DNA of 64,000 nt from Phytohabitans rumicis (GCF_011764445.1 NZ_BLPG01000001.1:3286001-3350000); one strand, 5' to 3'. Positions 19,465-28,587 are shown, counted from the stretch's first letter. Numbers and translations: made by a program. The notes: generated by a model from the sequence alone, not told the origin.

Positions 19465-20433
19465 ATGGGTATGAAGGTCGCACCGAAACCCCGTACCGCA
19501 ATCATCTGGACCGCGATGGGGGCCGCCTTGGCGGCGGCGCTGGCGCTGGCGACCGGCCTGGCCACGGCCGGCGACGAGCCGGCGCTGGTCGACGAGATCG
19601 CACTGCCGAACGGCTTCCAGCCGGAAGGCGTCGCGATCGGCGCCGAGCCGGTCGCGTTCTTCGGATCGCTCGCGGACGGCGCGATATTCCGGGCCGACCT
19701 GACGACCGGCCAGGGCGCGGTGATCGGCGCGGCGCCCGGCACCCCGTCCGTGGGGCTCAAGCTGGACGACCGGGGACGCCTGTTCGTGTCCGGCGGGCGC
19801 GCCGGCGACGCCCGCGTGGTCGACTCGCGCACCGGCGACGTGCTCGCCAGCTACCGGCTGGCGGCGGAAGGCTTCGTGAACGACGTGGTCCTGACGCCCG
19901 CCGGGGCGTTCTTCACCGACTCGACGAACCCGGTGCTCTACCACCTGCCGATCGGCGCGGACGGCGCGTTGCCGCCGCCGGACGGCGTGGTCCGGATCCC
20001 GCTGGTGGGCGAGATCGAGTACGGCGAGGGCATCAACGCGAACGGGATCGCGCTCGCGCCGGACGGGCAGACGCTGCTGATCGTGCAGACCAACACCGGC
20101 CTGCTCTTCACCGTCGACCCGGCCACCGGGCAGACCGCGCGCACCGGCGTGGTGGACCTCGCAGGCGACGGCCTGCTACCAAACGGAGACGGCCTCCTCG
20201 TTCTGGGGCAGACTCTGGTCGTGGTGCAGAATCGAGCCAACACGCTGGCGGTGCTGCAGATCAACCGCACCGGTAGCCAAGCGGACCTGATCGACCGGCT
20301 CACCGACGAGCGGTTCGACGTGCCCACCACCGTGGCCGCCTTTGACGACCTGCTCTACCTGCCCAACGCCCGGTTCGGCACCGAGGCGACACCGGACACC
20401 GAGTACAACGCCGTGGCGATCGCCCGGCCGTAA
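19465..20433 (+). CDS. Exported SMP-30/gluconolactonase-like beta-propeller protein
   Basis: A 322-aa protein with an N-terminal hydrophobic segment (residues 10-34, probable signal or anchor) followed by repeats such as EGVAIG, DRGRLFVSGG, NGIALAPDGQTLLIVQ and LPNGDGLLVLG that fit a six-bladed SMP-30/gluconolactonase propeller. It lies 12 bp upstream of gnd, hinting at sugar-lactone or pentose-phosphate chemistry, but the exported location argues against direct use of phosphogluconolactone. Start ATG 19465 or 19471; no strong ribosome binding site distinguishes them. Confidence 0.75.
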   Translation: MGMKVAPKPRTAIIWTAMGAALAAALALATGLATAGDEPALVDEIALPNGFQPEGVAIGAEPVAFFGSLADGAIFRADLTTGQGAVIGAAPGTPSVGLKLDDRGRLFVSGGRAGDARVVDSRTGDVLASYRLAAEGFVNDVVLTPAGAFFTDSTNPVLYHLPIGADGALPPPDGVVRIPLVGEIEYGEGINANGIALAPDGQTLLIVQTNTGLLFTVDPATGQTARTGVVDLAGDGLLPNGDGLLVLGQTLVVVQNRANTLAVLQINRTGSQADLIDRLTDERFDVPTTVAAFDDLLYLPNARFGTEATPDTEYNAVAIARP

Positions 20434-20445
20434 GGAGGAAGACCA

Positions 20446-21870
20446 ATGACGGAGTTGGCGCGCATCGGGGTCACCGGGCTGGCGGTCATGGGCCGCAACC
20501 TGGCCCGCAACCTGGCGCGGCACGGGCACCCGGTGGCCGTTCACAACCGGTCGTACGGCCGGACCAAGGAGCTGGTCGAGGAGTTCGGCCACGAGGGCAC
20601 GTTCCTTCCGGCCGAGACGGCGGAGCAGTTCGTGGCGAGCCTGGAACGTCCCCGGCGCCTCGTCATCATGGTGAAGGCGGGCGGGCCGACCGACGCCGTG
20701 ATCGACGAGTTCGCGCCGCTGCTGGAGCCCGGCGACATGATCGTCGACGGCGGCAACGCGCACTTCGCCGACACCCGCCGCCGCGAGCAGGCGCTGCGCG
20801 AGCGCGGCCTGCACTTCGTCGGTGCCGGCATCTCCGGTGGCGAGGAGGGCGCGCTGCACGGACCGAGCATCATGCCGGGCGGCTCCGCCGAGTCGTACGA
20901 GGCGCTGGGCCCGCTGCTGGAGGACATCTCGGCCAAGGTCGACGGCACCCCGTGCTGCGTCCACGTCGGCCCGGACGGCGCCGGCCACTTCGTGAAAATG
21001 GTGCACAACGGCATCGAGTACGCGGACATGCAGCTCATCGCCGAGGCGTACGACCTGCTGCGGCGCGGCTCGGGCATGCAGCCGGCCGAGATCGCCGAGG
21101 TCTTCAGGGGCTGGAACGAGGGCCGGCTCGACTCGTACCTGATCGAGATCACGGCCGAGGTGCTGGGCCACGTCGACGCGACCAGCGGCAAGCCGTTCGT
21201 GGACGTGGTGCAGGACCAGGCCGAGCAGAAGGGCACCGGCCGCTGGACCGTGCAGATCGCGCTCGACCTGGGCGTACCGGTCAGCGGCATCGCCGAGGCG
21301 GTCTTCGCCCGGTCGCTGTCCGGCAGCGGGGAGCTGCGCCAGGCCGCCGCCAACCTGCCCGGCCCGGTCCCGTCCGGGGCCGCCGGCCTGCTCGTGCAGG
21401 ACGTCGAGGAGGCCCTGTACGCCTCGAAGATCGTCGCGTACGCCCAGGGCTTCAACCAGATCCAAGCCGGCAGCGCCGAGTACGGCTGGGACATCGACCC
21501 GGGCGCGATGGCCACGATCTGGCGGGGCGGTTGCATCATCCGGGCGAAGTTCCTGGACCGGATCAAGGCCGCGTACGACGCCGCACCTGGGCTGCCGTCG
21601 CTGCTGGTGGACGACTACTTCCAGGACGCCGTACGCGGGGCGCAGGACGCCTGGCGTCGGGTGGTGGTCACGGCGACGCAGTTGGGCATCCCGGTGCCCG
21701 GGTTCTCGGCGGCGCTGGCGTACTACGACGGGCTGCGGGCCGAGCGCCTGCCGGCCGCGCTGATCCAGGGCCAGCGCGACTTCTTCGGCGCCCACACGTA
21801 CCGCCGGGTGGACCGCGACGGGTCGTACCACGTGCTGTGGGGCGGCAACCGCAGCGAGGTATCCGGCTAG
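20446..21870 (+). CDS. gnd: 6-phosphogluconate dehydrogenase, decarboxylating
   Basis: A 474-aa cytosolic enzyme of the oxidative pentose-phosphate pathway that converts 6-phosphogluconate to ribulose-5-phosphate with NAD(P)H. Visible features are the Rossmann GLAVMGRNLARNLARHG (residues 8-24), the NRS after beta-2 that suggests NADP preference, SGGEEGALHGPSIMPGG, the catalytic Lys and Asn region GHFVKMVHNGIEY, and the C-terminal substrate-binding RDFFGAHTYRR. Length is normal for the long form. A strong ribosome binding site (aaggagg) precedes ATG 20446. Probably co-transcribed with the SMP-30-like gene. Confidence 0.96.
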   Translation: MTELARIGVTGLAVMGRNLARNLARHGHPVAVHNRSYGRTKELVEEFGHEGTFLPAETAEQFVASLERPRRLVIMVKAGGPTDAVIDEFAPLLEPGDMIVDGGNAHFADTRRREQALRERGLHFVGAGISGGEEGALHGPSIMPGGSAESYEALGPLLEDISAKVDGTPCCVHVGPDGAGHFVKMVHNGIEYADMQLIAEAYDLLRRGSGMQPAEIAEVFRGWNEGRLDSYLIEITAEVLGHVDATSGKPFVDVVQDQAEQKGTGRWTVQIALDLGVPVSGIAEAVFARSLSGSGELRQAAANLPGPVPSGAAGLLVQDVEEALYASKIVAYAQGFNQIQAGSAEYGWDIDPGAMATIWRGGCIIRAKFLDRIKAAYDAAPGLPSLLVDDYFQDAVRGAQDAWRRVVVTATQLGIPVPGFSAALAYYDGLRAERLPAALIQGQRDFFGAHTYRRVDRDGSYHVLWGGNRSEVSG

Positions 21871-22149
21871 AGACGTCTCGCGGTGAGGGTGAGGAAATTC
21901 AAAAGATGTTGAGCTGCCGCGATGTCCGTCGCGGTCCAAGCCGTCGCTCCCGCGGCCTCACCCTCCGCGTCTCACGACCCACCCGGGCCCGCTGGGCCGG
22001 CAATCAAGCTTGCTCTGCTTCCGTATCGGAAACGGTCCGGCGTCCACCGCCGCCGCGAACCCACAGGCATCGCCCGCCGGGGCCGATTGTGGACCGCGCA
22101 GGGCGAGGCCGCGGGAGCGACGGCCCGGACCGCGATAGATCCCCGCCGT
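21871..22149. other. Intergenic region without a convincing gene
   Basis: About 280 bp between gnd and a terminator hairpin. A short open frame at 21922-22326 is arginine- and proline-rich with no homology I recognise and crosses the hairpin and the end of the convergent gene, so it is not called. An imperfect inverted repeat of gtgagggtgagg/cctcaccctc flanks 21890-21970. Confidence 0.6.
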
Positions 22150-22207
22150 CGATCTTGGACTTGTCAGGCGCCATATCCGACATTTGGACCTGATAAGTCC
22201 AAGATCG
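22150..22207. terminator. Hairpin between convergent genes (GATC-arm type D)
   Basis: CGATCTTGGACTTGTCAGG (22150-22168) pairs with 22189-22207 with a single G-T change, around a 20-nt loop containing CCATATCCGACATTTGGA. It lies between gnd and the convergent coiled-coil protein. It is homologous in stem and loop to the hairpin at 28229-28286. Confidence 0.75.
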
Positions 22208-22213
22208 CCAGCT

Positions 22214-22789
22214 TTACGATTCGTCTACGGCGGTCTGGGCTTTCTCGCACGCCGTGGTGGCCTGGCGGAGCGCGGTCGAGAGGGCGGCGTCGTTGTCGGC
22301 GCCGGCCGCGTCCAGCGCCTCGATGAAGCGGCGCATGCATGGGAGCAGGGCGTCGCGCTCCTTCGTGACGTCGGTGAGCGTCTCCTTGTTCTTGGTCAGC
22401 TCGTCGTTCGCCGCCTTGGCGTCGGCCTCCAGCTTGGTGATCTTTTCCTGGTCGGCCTTGATCGTGTCGTCCCGGTCGGAGACCTGGGTGCCCAGCGTCT
22501 CCCGGGTGTCACCGAGCTGGCTGCTCTTGGCCACGTACAGGCCGGTCATCGTGCCGGCGAGCAGGAAGAGGGCCACCGCCACCACGACCAGGACGAGCAT
22601 CGGCGCCCGGTTGGGCTGGGCCGGCACGGGTCCGTACGGGCCGGCGGCGGCCGGCGGGGCGCCCGACACCGCGTACGGGGGCGTGCTGGCCGGCCAGCTC
22701 GGCACGACCGGAGGTGGATAGACGGGGTAGGCCGGTGACTGCGGCGGGACCTGCTGCGGGTCTTCCGGCTGGTACCCGGGGTGGGCCAT
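22214..22789 (-). CDS. Membrane-anchored coiled-coil protein with proline-rich N-terminus
   Basis: A 191-aa protein: a Pro/Tyr/Ala-rich cytoplasmic segment (1-70, with PVYPPPVVPSWP), one membrane helix (LVLVVVAVALFLLAGTMTGLYV), then a charged coiled coil (about 100-160, LEADAKAANDELTKNKETL) and a C-terminal part with two cysteines. The start is ATG 22789 with an excellent ribosome binding site (aggaggaagagca). The family is unknown. It follows the S1C protease on the same strand after 29 bp and has a similar Pro-rich/TM/coiled-coil plan, suggesting a functional pair at the membrane. Confidence 0.78.
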   Translation of the reverse strand: MAHPGYQPEDPQQVPPQSPAYPVYPPPVVPSWPASTPPYAVSGAPPAAAGPYGPVPAQPNRAPMLVLVVVAVALFLLAGTMTGLYVAKSSQLGDTRETLGTQVSDRDDTIKADQEKITKLEADAKAANDELTKNKETLTDVTKERDALLPCMRRFIEALDAAGADNDAALSTALRQATTACEKAQTAVDES

Positions 22790-22818
22790 TGCTCTTCCTC
22801 CTGGGGGTGTTTGCAGAT

Positions 22819-23732
22819 CTAACAGACCCGGAACTTCGTGCACGCGGTCTGGATGGGGGTGGCCAGGCCGATCCCTCGGCGTCCTTGGCCTTCGCGGTCG
22901 CGATGCCCACCACCTGCTTCGAGGTGTTGACCACGGGCCCGCCGGAGTTGCCGGGGTTGATCGACGCGTCGAACTGGATGTGCTCGCCGGCACCGCCCTC
23001 GCCCTTGCGCAGCGCACTGACCACGCCGACGGTGACGCTGTCGGTCAGGCCCAGGGGCGAGCCCACCACAACGATCTGCTGGCCCGACTGGACCGCGGTC
23101 GTCGAGGTGGCCAGCCCGGCGAGCTCGAACGGCGCCGTGAGCAGGGCGATGTCGTTGGCCTGGTCGACGTCCGCGACCGTGGCCGGGTACGACTCGCCGT
23201 CGCGCTCCAGCGTCACGGTGGTGCCGCCGCGGCCCCAGATCTCCGCCACCACGTGGTACGCCGTGAGCAGCCGGGTGTTGCCGCCGGCGTCCGGGCTGCC
23301 GACCGCGAAGGCGCTACCGGACAGGCTCCCCGCGGTGACCCGGAAGACGCTGGGCAGCACCGCGGCGGCCACCGCTTGCGGGTCGAAGACCTGGCCGGCC
23401 CGCTCGCCGAGCTGGTTCACCTCCGTCTCCAGGCTGTCCAGCCGCTGGTCCTCACTGGCCTGCACCTGGCCGGCGTCCCGGCGCGCATCGCGCAGGTCGC
23501 CGCGCAGGTCGCTGATCTGGATGGCCTGCACCACCGCGACGGCACCGAGCGCGAGGCCCAGCAGGAGCGCCAACCCGCCGACGACGATCCCCGTACGGCG
23601 GGGGCGCGGTGGCACCGGCGGCGGAAGCTGCATGGGACCCAACACTCCACCGTGGACCTGTGCCGGGATCGGGATCCGGCCGGTCGGCTCCTCAGGGCCG
23701 GGGGCGCCCTGCGGTCCGTGTGCAGTGGTCAC
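22819..23732 (-). CDS. Membrane-anchored S1C (DegP/HtrA-like) trypsin-fold protein (one-base frameshift near the C-terminus)
   Basis: A serine protease with a Pro-rich cytoplasmic start, a membrane helix (GIVVGGLALLLGLALGAVAVV), a coiled-coil linker and a trypsin fold: His in LLTAYHVV, Asp in DQANDIALL, Ser in INPGNSGGPVV. No PDZ domain follows. The frame slips at a CCC run (22873-22875). With one more base the end reads DAEGIGLATPIQTACTKFRVC and stops at 22821-22819, giving 304 aa; without it the frame runs on through the next gene. The two C-terminal cysteines may form a disulfide. It may cleave or sense misfolded envelope proteins. Confidence 0.85.
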
Positions 23733-23779
23733 CGGTTCAGGATCTCATCAGGACGCAAGACCCATTCAGGTAGCTTCAG

Positions 23780-24430
23780 ATGGTGATTCGCGTACTTCTC
23801 GCCGACGACGAGGCCATGATCAGGGCCGGCGTGAAGGCGATCCTGGCCTCCGACGCCGGGATCGAGGTGGTGGCCGAGGCGGGCGACGGCCGCGAAGCCG
23901 TGGAGCTGGCCCGCGCCCACCGCCCCGACGTGGCCCTGCTGGACATCCGGATGCCGCGGCTGGACGGGCTGGCCGCGGCCGCCGAGATCCGCCGCGCGGT
24001 GCCGGACACCGCCGTGATCATGCTCACCACGTTCGGCGAGGACGACTACATCGCGCAGGCGCTGGGCGAGGGCGCCAGCGGCTTCCTGCTCAAGTCCGGC
24101 GACCCCCGCGAGCTACTCACCGGCGTACGGGCGGTCGCCGACGGCGGGGCGTTCCTCTCGCCGCGGGTGGCCGAACGGGTCATCGCCGAACTGCGCGGCG
24201 GGCGGATGTCCAAGGGCGCCGCGGCGCGTACCCGGACAGGGGCCCTCACCGAACGCGAGCGCGACGTGCTCGCGCTCGTCGGCGCCGGACTGTCCAATGC
24301 GGAGATTGCCAAGCGCCTGCACCTGGTGGAGGGCACGGTGAAGAGCTACGTCAGCACCATCCTGACCCGGCTGGGCGTGCGCAACCGGGTGCAGGCGGCC
24401 ATCATCGCGTACGAGGCCGGGCTCGTGTGA
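23780..24430 (+). CDS. LuxR/NarL-family response regulator
   Basis: A 216-aa response regulator: receiver with Asp55 in VALLDIRMP and a LuxR-type DNA-binding domain (LTERERDVLALVGAGLSNAEIA, about 150-172). Start ATG 23780 lies only 47 bp from the divergent protease start, with no clear ribosome binding site, so a leaderless transcript is possible. No kinase is adjacent; the nearest matching kinase is at 26744, on the same strand across a P-type ATPase gene encoded on the opposite strand, and is the likely partner. Its end overlaps the ATPase end by 29 bp. Confidence 0.9.
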   Translation: MVIRVLLADDEAMIRAGVKAILASDAGIEVVAEAGDGREAVELARAHRPDVALLDIRMPRLDGLAAAAEIRRAVPDTAVIMLTTFGEDDYIAQALGEGASGFLLKSGDPRELLTGVRAVADGGAFLSPRVAERVIAELRGGRMSKGAAARTRTGALTERERDVLALVGAGLSNAEIAKRLHLVEGTVKSYVSTILTRLGVRNRVQAAIIAYEAGLV

Positions 24431-26705
24431 CCAGCTCCAGCAGGAGTCCGGCGGCCACGGCGAGCGCCACCGCCTGACCGGGCGCGCGCAGGCCCACCAG
24501 TTCGAGCTGGAAGAAGTCCTGCAGGAACGGCACGACCAGGGTGACCGCGAACGCCGTACCCATCGCGAGCACGAGCAGAAGGCGCCACCACGTGTACGGC
24601 CGCGCGATGATCGCCAGGGCCCACAGCGCGACGAGGAAGAGGGTGAGCGTCGCGGCCGACGTCTCGGCCGCCAGGTTGCCGTCGTAGACGCGCCGGGCCA
24701 GCAGGTACGACGTGATGGTCGCGCCGGCGCCGAGCACGCCCGCCGGTACGGCGAACCGCAGCACCCGCCCCACGAAGCCCTCCCGCGCCCGCTCGGCGTT
24801 GGGCGCGAGGGCCAGGAAGAACGCGGGGATGCCGATGGTCAGCGACCCGACGAGCGTCAGGTGCCGGGGCAGGAACGGGTACGGCACCCGGCTCAGCACC
24901 ACGACGACGGCCAGCAGCACGGAGTACACCGTCTTGGTGAGGAAGAGGTTGGCGACCCGCTCGATGTTGCCGATGACCCGGCGCCCCTCGGCCACCACGG
25001 CCGGCAGCGCGGCGAACGTGTTGTCCAGCAACACGATCTGCGCCACCGCGCGGGTGGCCGGGCTGCCGGAGCCCATCGCCACGCCGATGTCGGCGTCCTT
25101 GAGCGCGAGTACGTCGTTGACGCCGTCGCCGGTCATCGCCACGGTGTGACCGCGCGCCTGGAGCGCCGCCACGATGTCGCGCTTCTCCCGCGGCCCGACC
25201 CGGCCAAAGATGGAGGCGTCCAGATCAATCGGATCCGTGCGGACGTCAACAGAAGCCCCCTCCAGCCCGAGCTTGCGCGCCACCGCCCCCACGGACAGCG
25301 CGTTGTCGCCGGAGAGCACCTTGACGGCGACTCCCTGCGCGGCGAAGTACCGCAGCGTGTCGGCCGCGTCGGCGCGCAGCCGCTGAGACATCACCACCAG
25401 CGCGGCGGGACTGTCTTCTTTGGCCAGTAGTAGGACGCGCAAGCCCTGCGCCCCGTACGCGTCGACCTGCGCCAGCACGGGGTGACCGGGAGGCAGCAGC
25501 ACGTCGGGGGCGCCCAGCCGCCAGGTCGCCGTCACCCCGGATGGGTCGCAGAGCGTGGCCCCACTCCACTTGCGCGCCGACGAGAACGGCGTCCGGTCCC
25601 GCACCGTCCACTGTGGTGGTCGAGGGTACGCCGCCGCGATGGCGTCGAGCCGGCCGTCCATGGCGCCCAGCACGCCCAGCACGGCCTCGATCGGAGCGCT
25701 CTGCTGAAGAAGGTCCACGCGCACAACCTCCATCCGCGAGTCGGTCAGCGTGCCGGTCTTGTCCAGGCACACCACGTCGACCCGGGCCAGGCCCTCGATG
25801 GCCGGCAGCTCCCGCGCCAGCGTGTTGCGCCGGCCGAGCCGGATCACGCCCACCGCGAACGCGACCGAGGTCAGCAGCACCAGGCCCTCCGGCACCATCG
25901 GGACCAGGCCACCGACCATCCGTCGCACGGCCTCGGGCAGGTCGTCGCGGTTGACCAGGAGCTGGCTGGCGACCAGCGCGAGCCCGGTCGGGATGATCAT
26001 CCAGGTCACGACCCGCAGGATCGTGTCGATGCCGGCGCGCAGCCGCGAGTCGACCAGCGTGAAGCGGCTGGCCTCCTCGGCGAGCCGGACCGCGTACGCC
26101 TCCCGCCCGACCCGGGTCGCGGTGAACGCCCCGCCGCCCGCCACCACGAAGCTGCCGGACAGGACCTGGTCGCCGGGCTCCTTGACCACCGGGTCGGCCT
26201 CGCCGGTGAGCAGGGACTCGTCGACCTCCAGGTGGTCCGCCTCGGCGACCACGCCGTCCACCACGATCTGGTCGCCGGCGCCCAGCTCGATCAGGTCGTC
26301 GAGCACGATCTCGGACGCGTCGACGGTCACCGGCCGCCCGTCCCGCCGTACCACCGGGCGGGCGGCGCCGACGATCGCGAGCCGGTCCAGCGTCCGCTTG
26401 GCGCGCAACTCCTGGACGACGCCGATCAGGGTGTTTGCGATGATCACGCCGCCGAAGAGCGCGTCCTGGACCGGCCCGACCGACAAGATCATGATCAGGA
26501 GTACGCCGATGATCGCGTTGATCCGGGTGAAGAGGTTGGCCCGGATGATCTCCCCGACGCTCCGGCTCGACCGGGCCGGTACGTCGTTCACCTTGCCGGC
26601 GGCGATCCGCTCGGCCACCTCCGGGGCGCTCAGGCCCGCTTCCACGCGCAGCATGGCGGCGACGGTACGTACGCCCACCGGGCCCCGACCCCCGCCGATC
26701 GTCAC
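24402..26705 (-). CDS. Cation-translocating P-type ATPase
   Basis: A 767-aa P-type ATPase. The phosphorylation site DKTGTLT (Asp315), the TGEAD actuator motif (LLTGEADPV) and the hinge MTGDGVNDVLALKDADIG are all intact. There are about ten membrane helices: four before the phosphorylation site, with VPMVPEGL in helix 4, and six after it. There is no N-terminal heavy-metal domain, and PEGL rather than CPC argues against a heavy-metal pump. It fits a group often annotated as magnesium/calcium-type or HAD-IC family ATPases in actinobacteria. Start GTG 26705 with gagggg upstream. Ion specificity is unknown. Confidence 0.9.
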   Translation of the reverse strand: MTIGGGRGPVGVRTVAAMLRVEAGLSAPEVAERIAAGKVNDVPARSSRSVGEIIRANLFTRINAIIGVLLIMILSVGPVQDALFGGVIIANTLIGVVQELRAKRTLDRLAIVGAARPVVRRDGRPVTVDASEIVLDDLIELGAGDQIVVDGVVAEADHLEVDESLLTGEADPVVKEPGDQVLSGSFVVAGGGAFTATRVGREAYAVRLAEEASRFTLVDSRLRAGIDTILRVVTWMIIPTGLALVASQLLVNRDDLPEAVRRMVGGLVPMVPEGLVLLTSVAFAVGVIRLGRRNTLARELPAIEGLARVDVVCLDKTGTLTDSRMEVVRVDLLQQSAPIEAVLGVLGAMDGRLDAIAAAYPRPPQWTVRDRTPFSSARKWSGATLCDPSGVTATWRLGAPDVLLPPGHPVLAQVDAYGAQGLRVLLLAKEDSPAALVVMSQRLRADAADTLRYFAAQGVAVKVLSGDNALSVGAVARKLGLEGASVDVRTDPIDLDASIFGRVGPREKRDIVAALQARGHTVAMTGDGVNDVLALKDADIGVAMGSGSPATRAVAQIVLLDNTFAALPAVVAEGRRVIGNIERVANLFLTKTVYSVLLAVVVVLSRVPYPFLPRHLTLVGSLTIGIPAFFLALAPNAERAREGFVGRVLRFAVPAGVLGAGATITSYLLARRVYDGNLAAETSAATLTLFLVALWALAIIARPYTWWRLLLVLAMGTAFAVTLVVPFLQDFFQLELVGLRAPGQAVALAVAAGLLLELVTRARPRTR

Positions 26706-26743
26706 CTGCCGTACCCCTCTTTCGGCAGGCTACGGTCTTTTCT

Positions 26744-28237
26744 GTGCGGCGGTTGGCGACGGATTTCGCGCTCTGGGTGGTGCTCGGGGCACCCGTCGCG
26801 GTCTCCTGGCCGGGGCACAACGCGTACCCCCTCGCTCTGCTGGTGGCCAGCCTGGCCGCGCTCGGCGCGGCGATCGCGCTGAGCCGGGCCCATCCGCTGG
26901 TGTCCCTCTTCGTCGTGGTGGCGCTCACCGCGGCGGACGGCAACTACTCGTTCGCGCTGCCGGTGGTCAGCTACCTGGTCGGCCGGCGGATGGCCAGCGT
27001 CCGCCCGGCGGCGATCGGGTTCGTCGTGATCGTCGTCGTGGGGTCGCCCTTCGTGCTGCTCCGCACCGGCTTCATCACCTGGGCCTCGATGGCCGGCGTG
27101 CTGCTCTACGCGGGCCTGTTCCCGTGGCTCGTCGGCCGCTACCGCCGGCAGCAGCAGGACCTCGTCGCGGCCGGCTGGGAGCACGCCGAGCAGCTCGAAC
27201 GCGAGCAGCGCATGCTCGCCGACCAGGTCCGGCTGCGCGAGCGCACCCGGATCGCCGAGGACATGCACGACTCGCTCGGCCACGAGCTGAGCCTCATCGC
27301 GCTCCGCGCCGGCGCCCTCGAACTGGCCCCCGACCTCGACGAACGCCACCGCATAGCCGCCACCGAGCTGCGCGCCAGCGCCGGCGCCGCCACCGACCGC
27401 CTCCGCGAGATCATCGGCGTGCTCCGCGACGGCACCGACCCCGCGCCCACCCAACCGGTCGACGACACCATCGCCGAACTGGTGCGCCGCGCCAAAGACT
27501 CCGGCATGGCCGTCGCCCTCGACACCGAGGGCGACCTCAAACCGCTGCCGCCGATGGTGGACCGGGCCGCCTACCGGGTGGTCCAGGAGGCGCTCACGAA
27601 CGCCACCAAGCACGCGCCCGGCGCCGCCGTCGCCGTCCGGCTCCGGCACGGCGACACCGAGGCGACGGTCACCGTCCGTAACGCCCCACCCCCCGCCGGT
27701 CCGCTGCCGGCCCGCTCGCAGGGGCGGCGCGGCCTGGTCGGGCTTCGTGAGCGGGTACGCCTTGCGGGCGGGACGCTCAGCGCGGCGCGGCTGCCCGAGG
27801 GCGGATTCGAGGTGGTGGCCCGCCTGCCGTACGCCGCCGGACCGGTCGCGTCGCCCGACTCCCCATCCACCGAACGCCGCCGCATCGTGCAGCGCCAGGC
27901 CCGACGCGGCCTGATCACCGCCATCGCCGTACCGGCCGCGCTCGGGGCTGCGCTGGGTGCGACGGCCATCGGCTACTACGTCTACGCCACCACGGGATCG
28001 GTGCTGACCCCGCGCGAGTACGCCACGCTGAGCGTCGGAACGGACCGAGCCGCCGCCGAGCGGGTCCTGCCCCGCCGCCAGATGCTCGACCCGCCCAGCC
28101 GCGCCGAGCCGCCCGGATCTGACTGCCACTACTACCGGTCACACGGCGACATCCTGCGCGCCGCCGACGCGTACCGCCTCTGCTTCGCCGGCGACCGCCT
28201 GGTGGCCAAGGACGTCATCCCGATCCGTCGATCTTGA
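26744..28237 (+). CDS. Sensor histidine kinase with extra C-terminal membrane/extracytoplasmic domain
   Basis: A 497-aa kinase. About five N-terminal membrane helices (1-125) precede the HisKA_3 box with His in IAEDMHDSLGHEL and an N box VQEALTNATKHAPG. The G1 motif is unusual: VRNAPPPAG replaces the normal DxGxG, a variant seen in this kinase group. After the ATPase domain there is an added membrane helix (LITAIAVPAALGAALGATAIGYYVY) and a short outer domain with a Cys pair (SDCHYY and RLCFAG). Its stop codon lies inside a hairpin. It is divergent from the P-type ATPase by 38 bp. Likely partner: the response regulator at 23780. Confidence 0.88.
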   Translation: MRRLATDFALWVVLGAPVAVSWPGHNAYPLALLVASLAALGAAIALSRAHPLVSLFVVVALTAADGNYSFALPVVSYLVGRRMASVRPAAIGFVVIVVVGSPFVLLRTGFITWASMAGVLLYAGLFPWLVGRYRRQQQDLVAAGWEHAEQLEREQRMLADQVRLRERTRIAEDMHDSLGHELSLIALRAGALELAPDLDERHRIAATELRASAGAATDRLREIIGVLRDGTDPAPTQPVDDTIAELVRRAKDSGMAVALDTEGDLKPLPPMVDRAAYRVVQEALTNATKHAPGAAVAVRLRHGDTEATVTVRNAPPPAGPLPARSQGRRGLVGLRERVRLAGGTLSAARLPEGGFEVVARLPYAAGPVASPDSPSTERRRIVQRQARRGLITAIAVPAALGAALGATAIGYYVYATTGSVLTPREYATLSVGTDRAAAERVLPRRQMLDPPSRAEPPGSDCHYYRSHGDILRAADAYRLCFAGDRLVAKDVIPIRRS

Positions 28238-28286
28238 AGTTGTCAGGTTCCATATCGGGCATCTGGGCATGACAACTTCAAGATCG
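28229..28286. terminator. Hairpin overlapping the kinase stop codon (GATC-arm type E)
   Basis: CGATCTTGAAGTTGTCA (28229-28245) and its exact inverse (28270-28286) enclose a 24-nt loop with CCATATCGGGCATCTGGG. The kinase stop TGA (28235-28237) is within the left arm. Stem and loop are homologous to 22150-22207 with compensatory stem changes. Confidence 0.78.
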
Positions 28287-28307
28287 GCCCATTGCGCGCG
28301 CAGCGTC

Positions 28308-28587
28308 GCTAGGCGTCGCGGCGGAGGAGGGTCGCGTAGCCGGTTCCTAGGACGGCGGCTGCCCAATCCCGCGACCACCAAGCCGTCCGCCACGCCGCCG
28401 TCCCGCATGAACTCGCTTCCCGCCACGCCGGGTAGGTAGTCCGCGACCGGGCCGCTGATCACCACGGACAGACGAAGTCGTTGCCCACCAGGAACGCGCA
28501 GCCACCCATCAGGAGGAGGCCGCTGGCCAGGCACCACCACGTCGACCGCACCGACCACAGCTTGATCCACTCAGCGCGCGCCGTCAT
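28308..28587 (-). pseudogene. Relic of an ABC-2 type permease
   Basis: The start (ATG 28587) encodes a typical permease N-terminus, MTARAEWIKLWSVRSTWWCL, but stops after 42 residues. Remaining pieces in other frames encode DYLPGVAGSEFM and a typical C-terminus, LGTGYATLLRRDA, ending at 28308. About 110-130 internal residues are missing compared with intact members such as the permease at 46053-46832. It is a deleted and frameshifted remnant, not a functional transporter. Confidence 0.8.

Noticed and set aside
21922-22326. 134-codon frame after gnd
   Set aside because: It runs through a terminator hairpin and the 3' end of the convergent gene, is rich in Arg/Pro, and matches nothing.
22509-23732. 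407-codon version of the S1C protease
   Set aside because: The last 110 codons lie in the wrong frame of the next gene. One added base at 22873-22875 gives a natural 304-aa protein.
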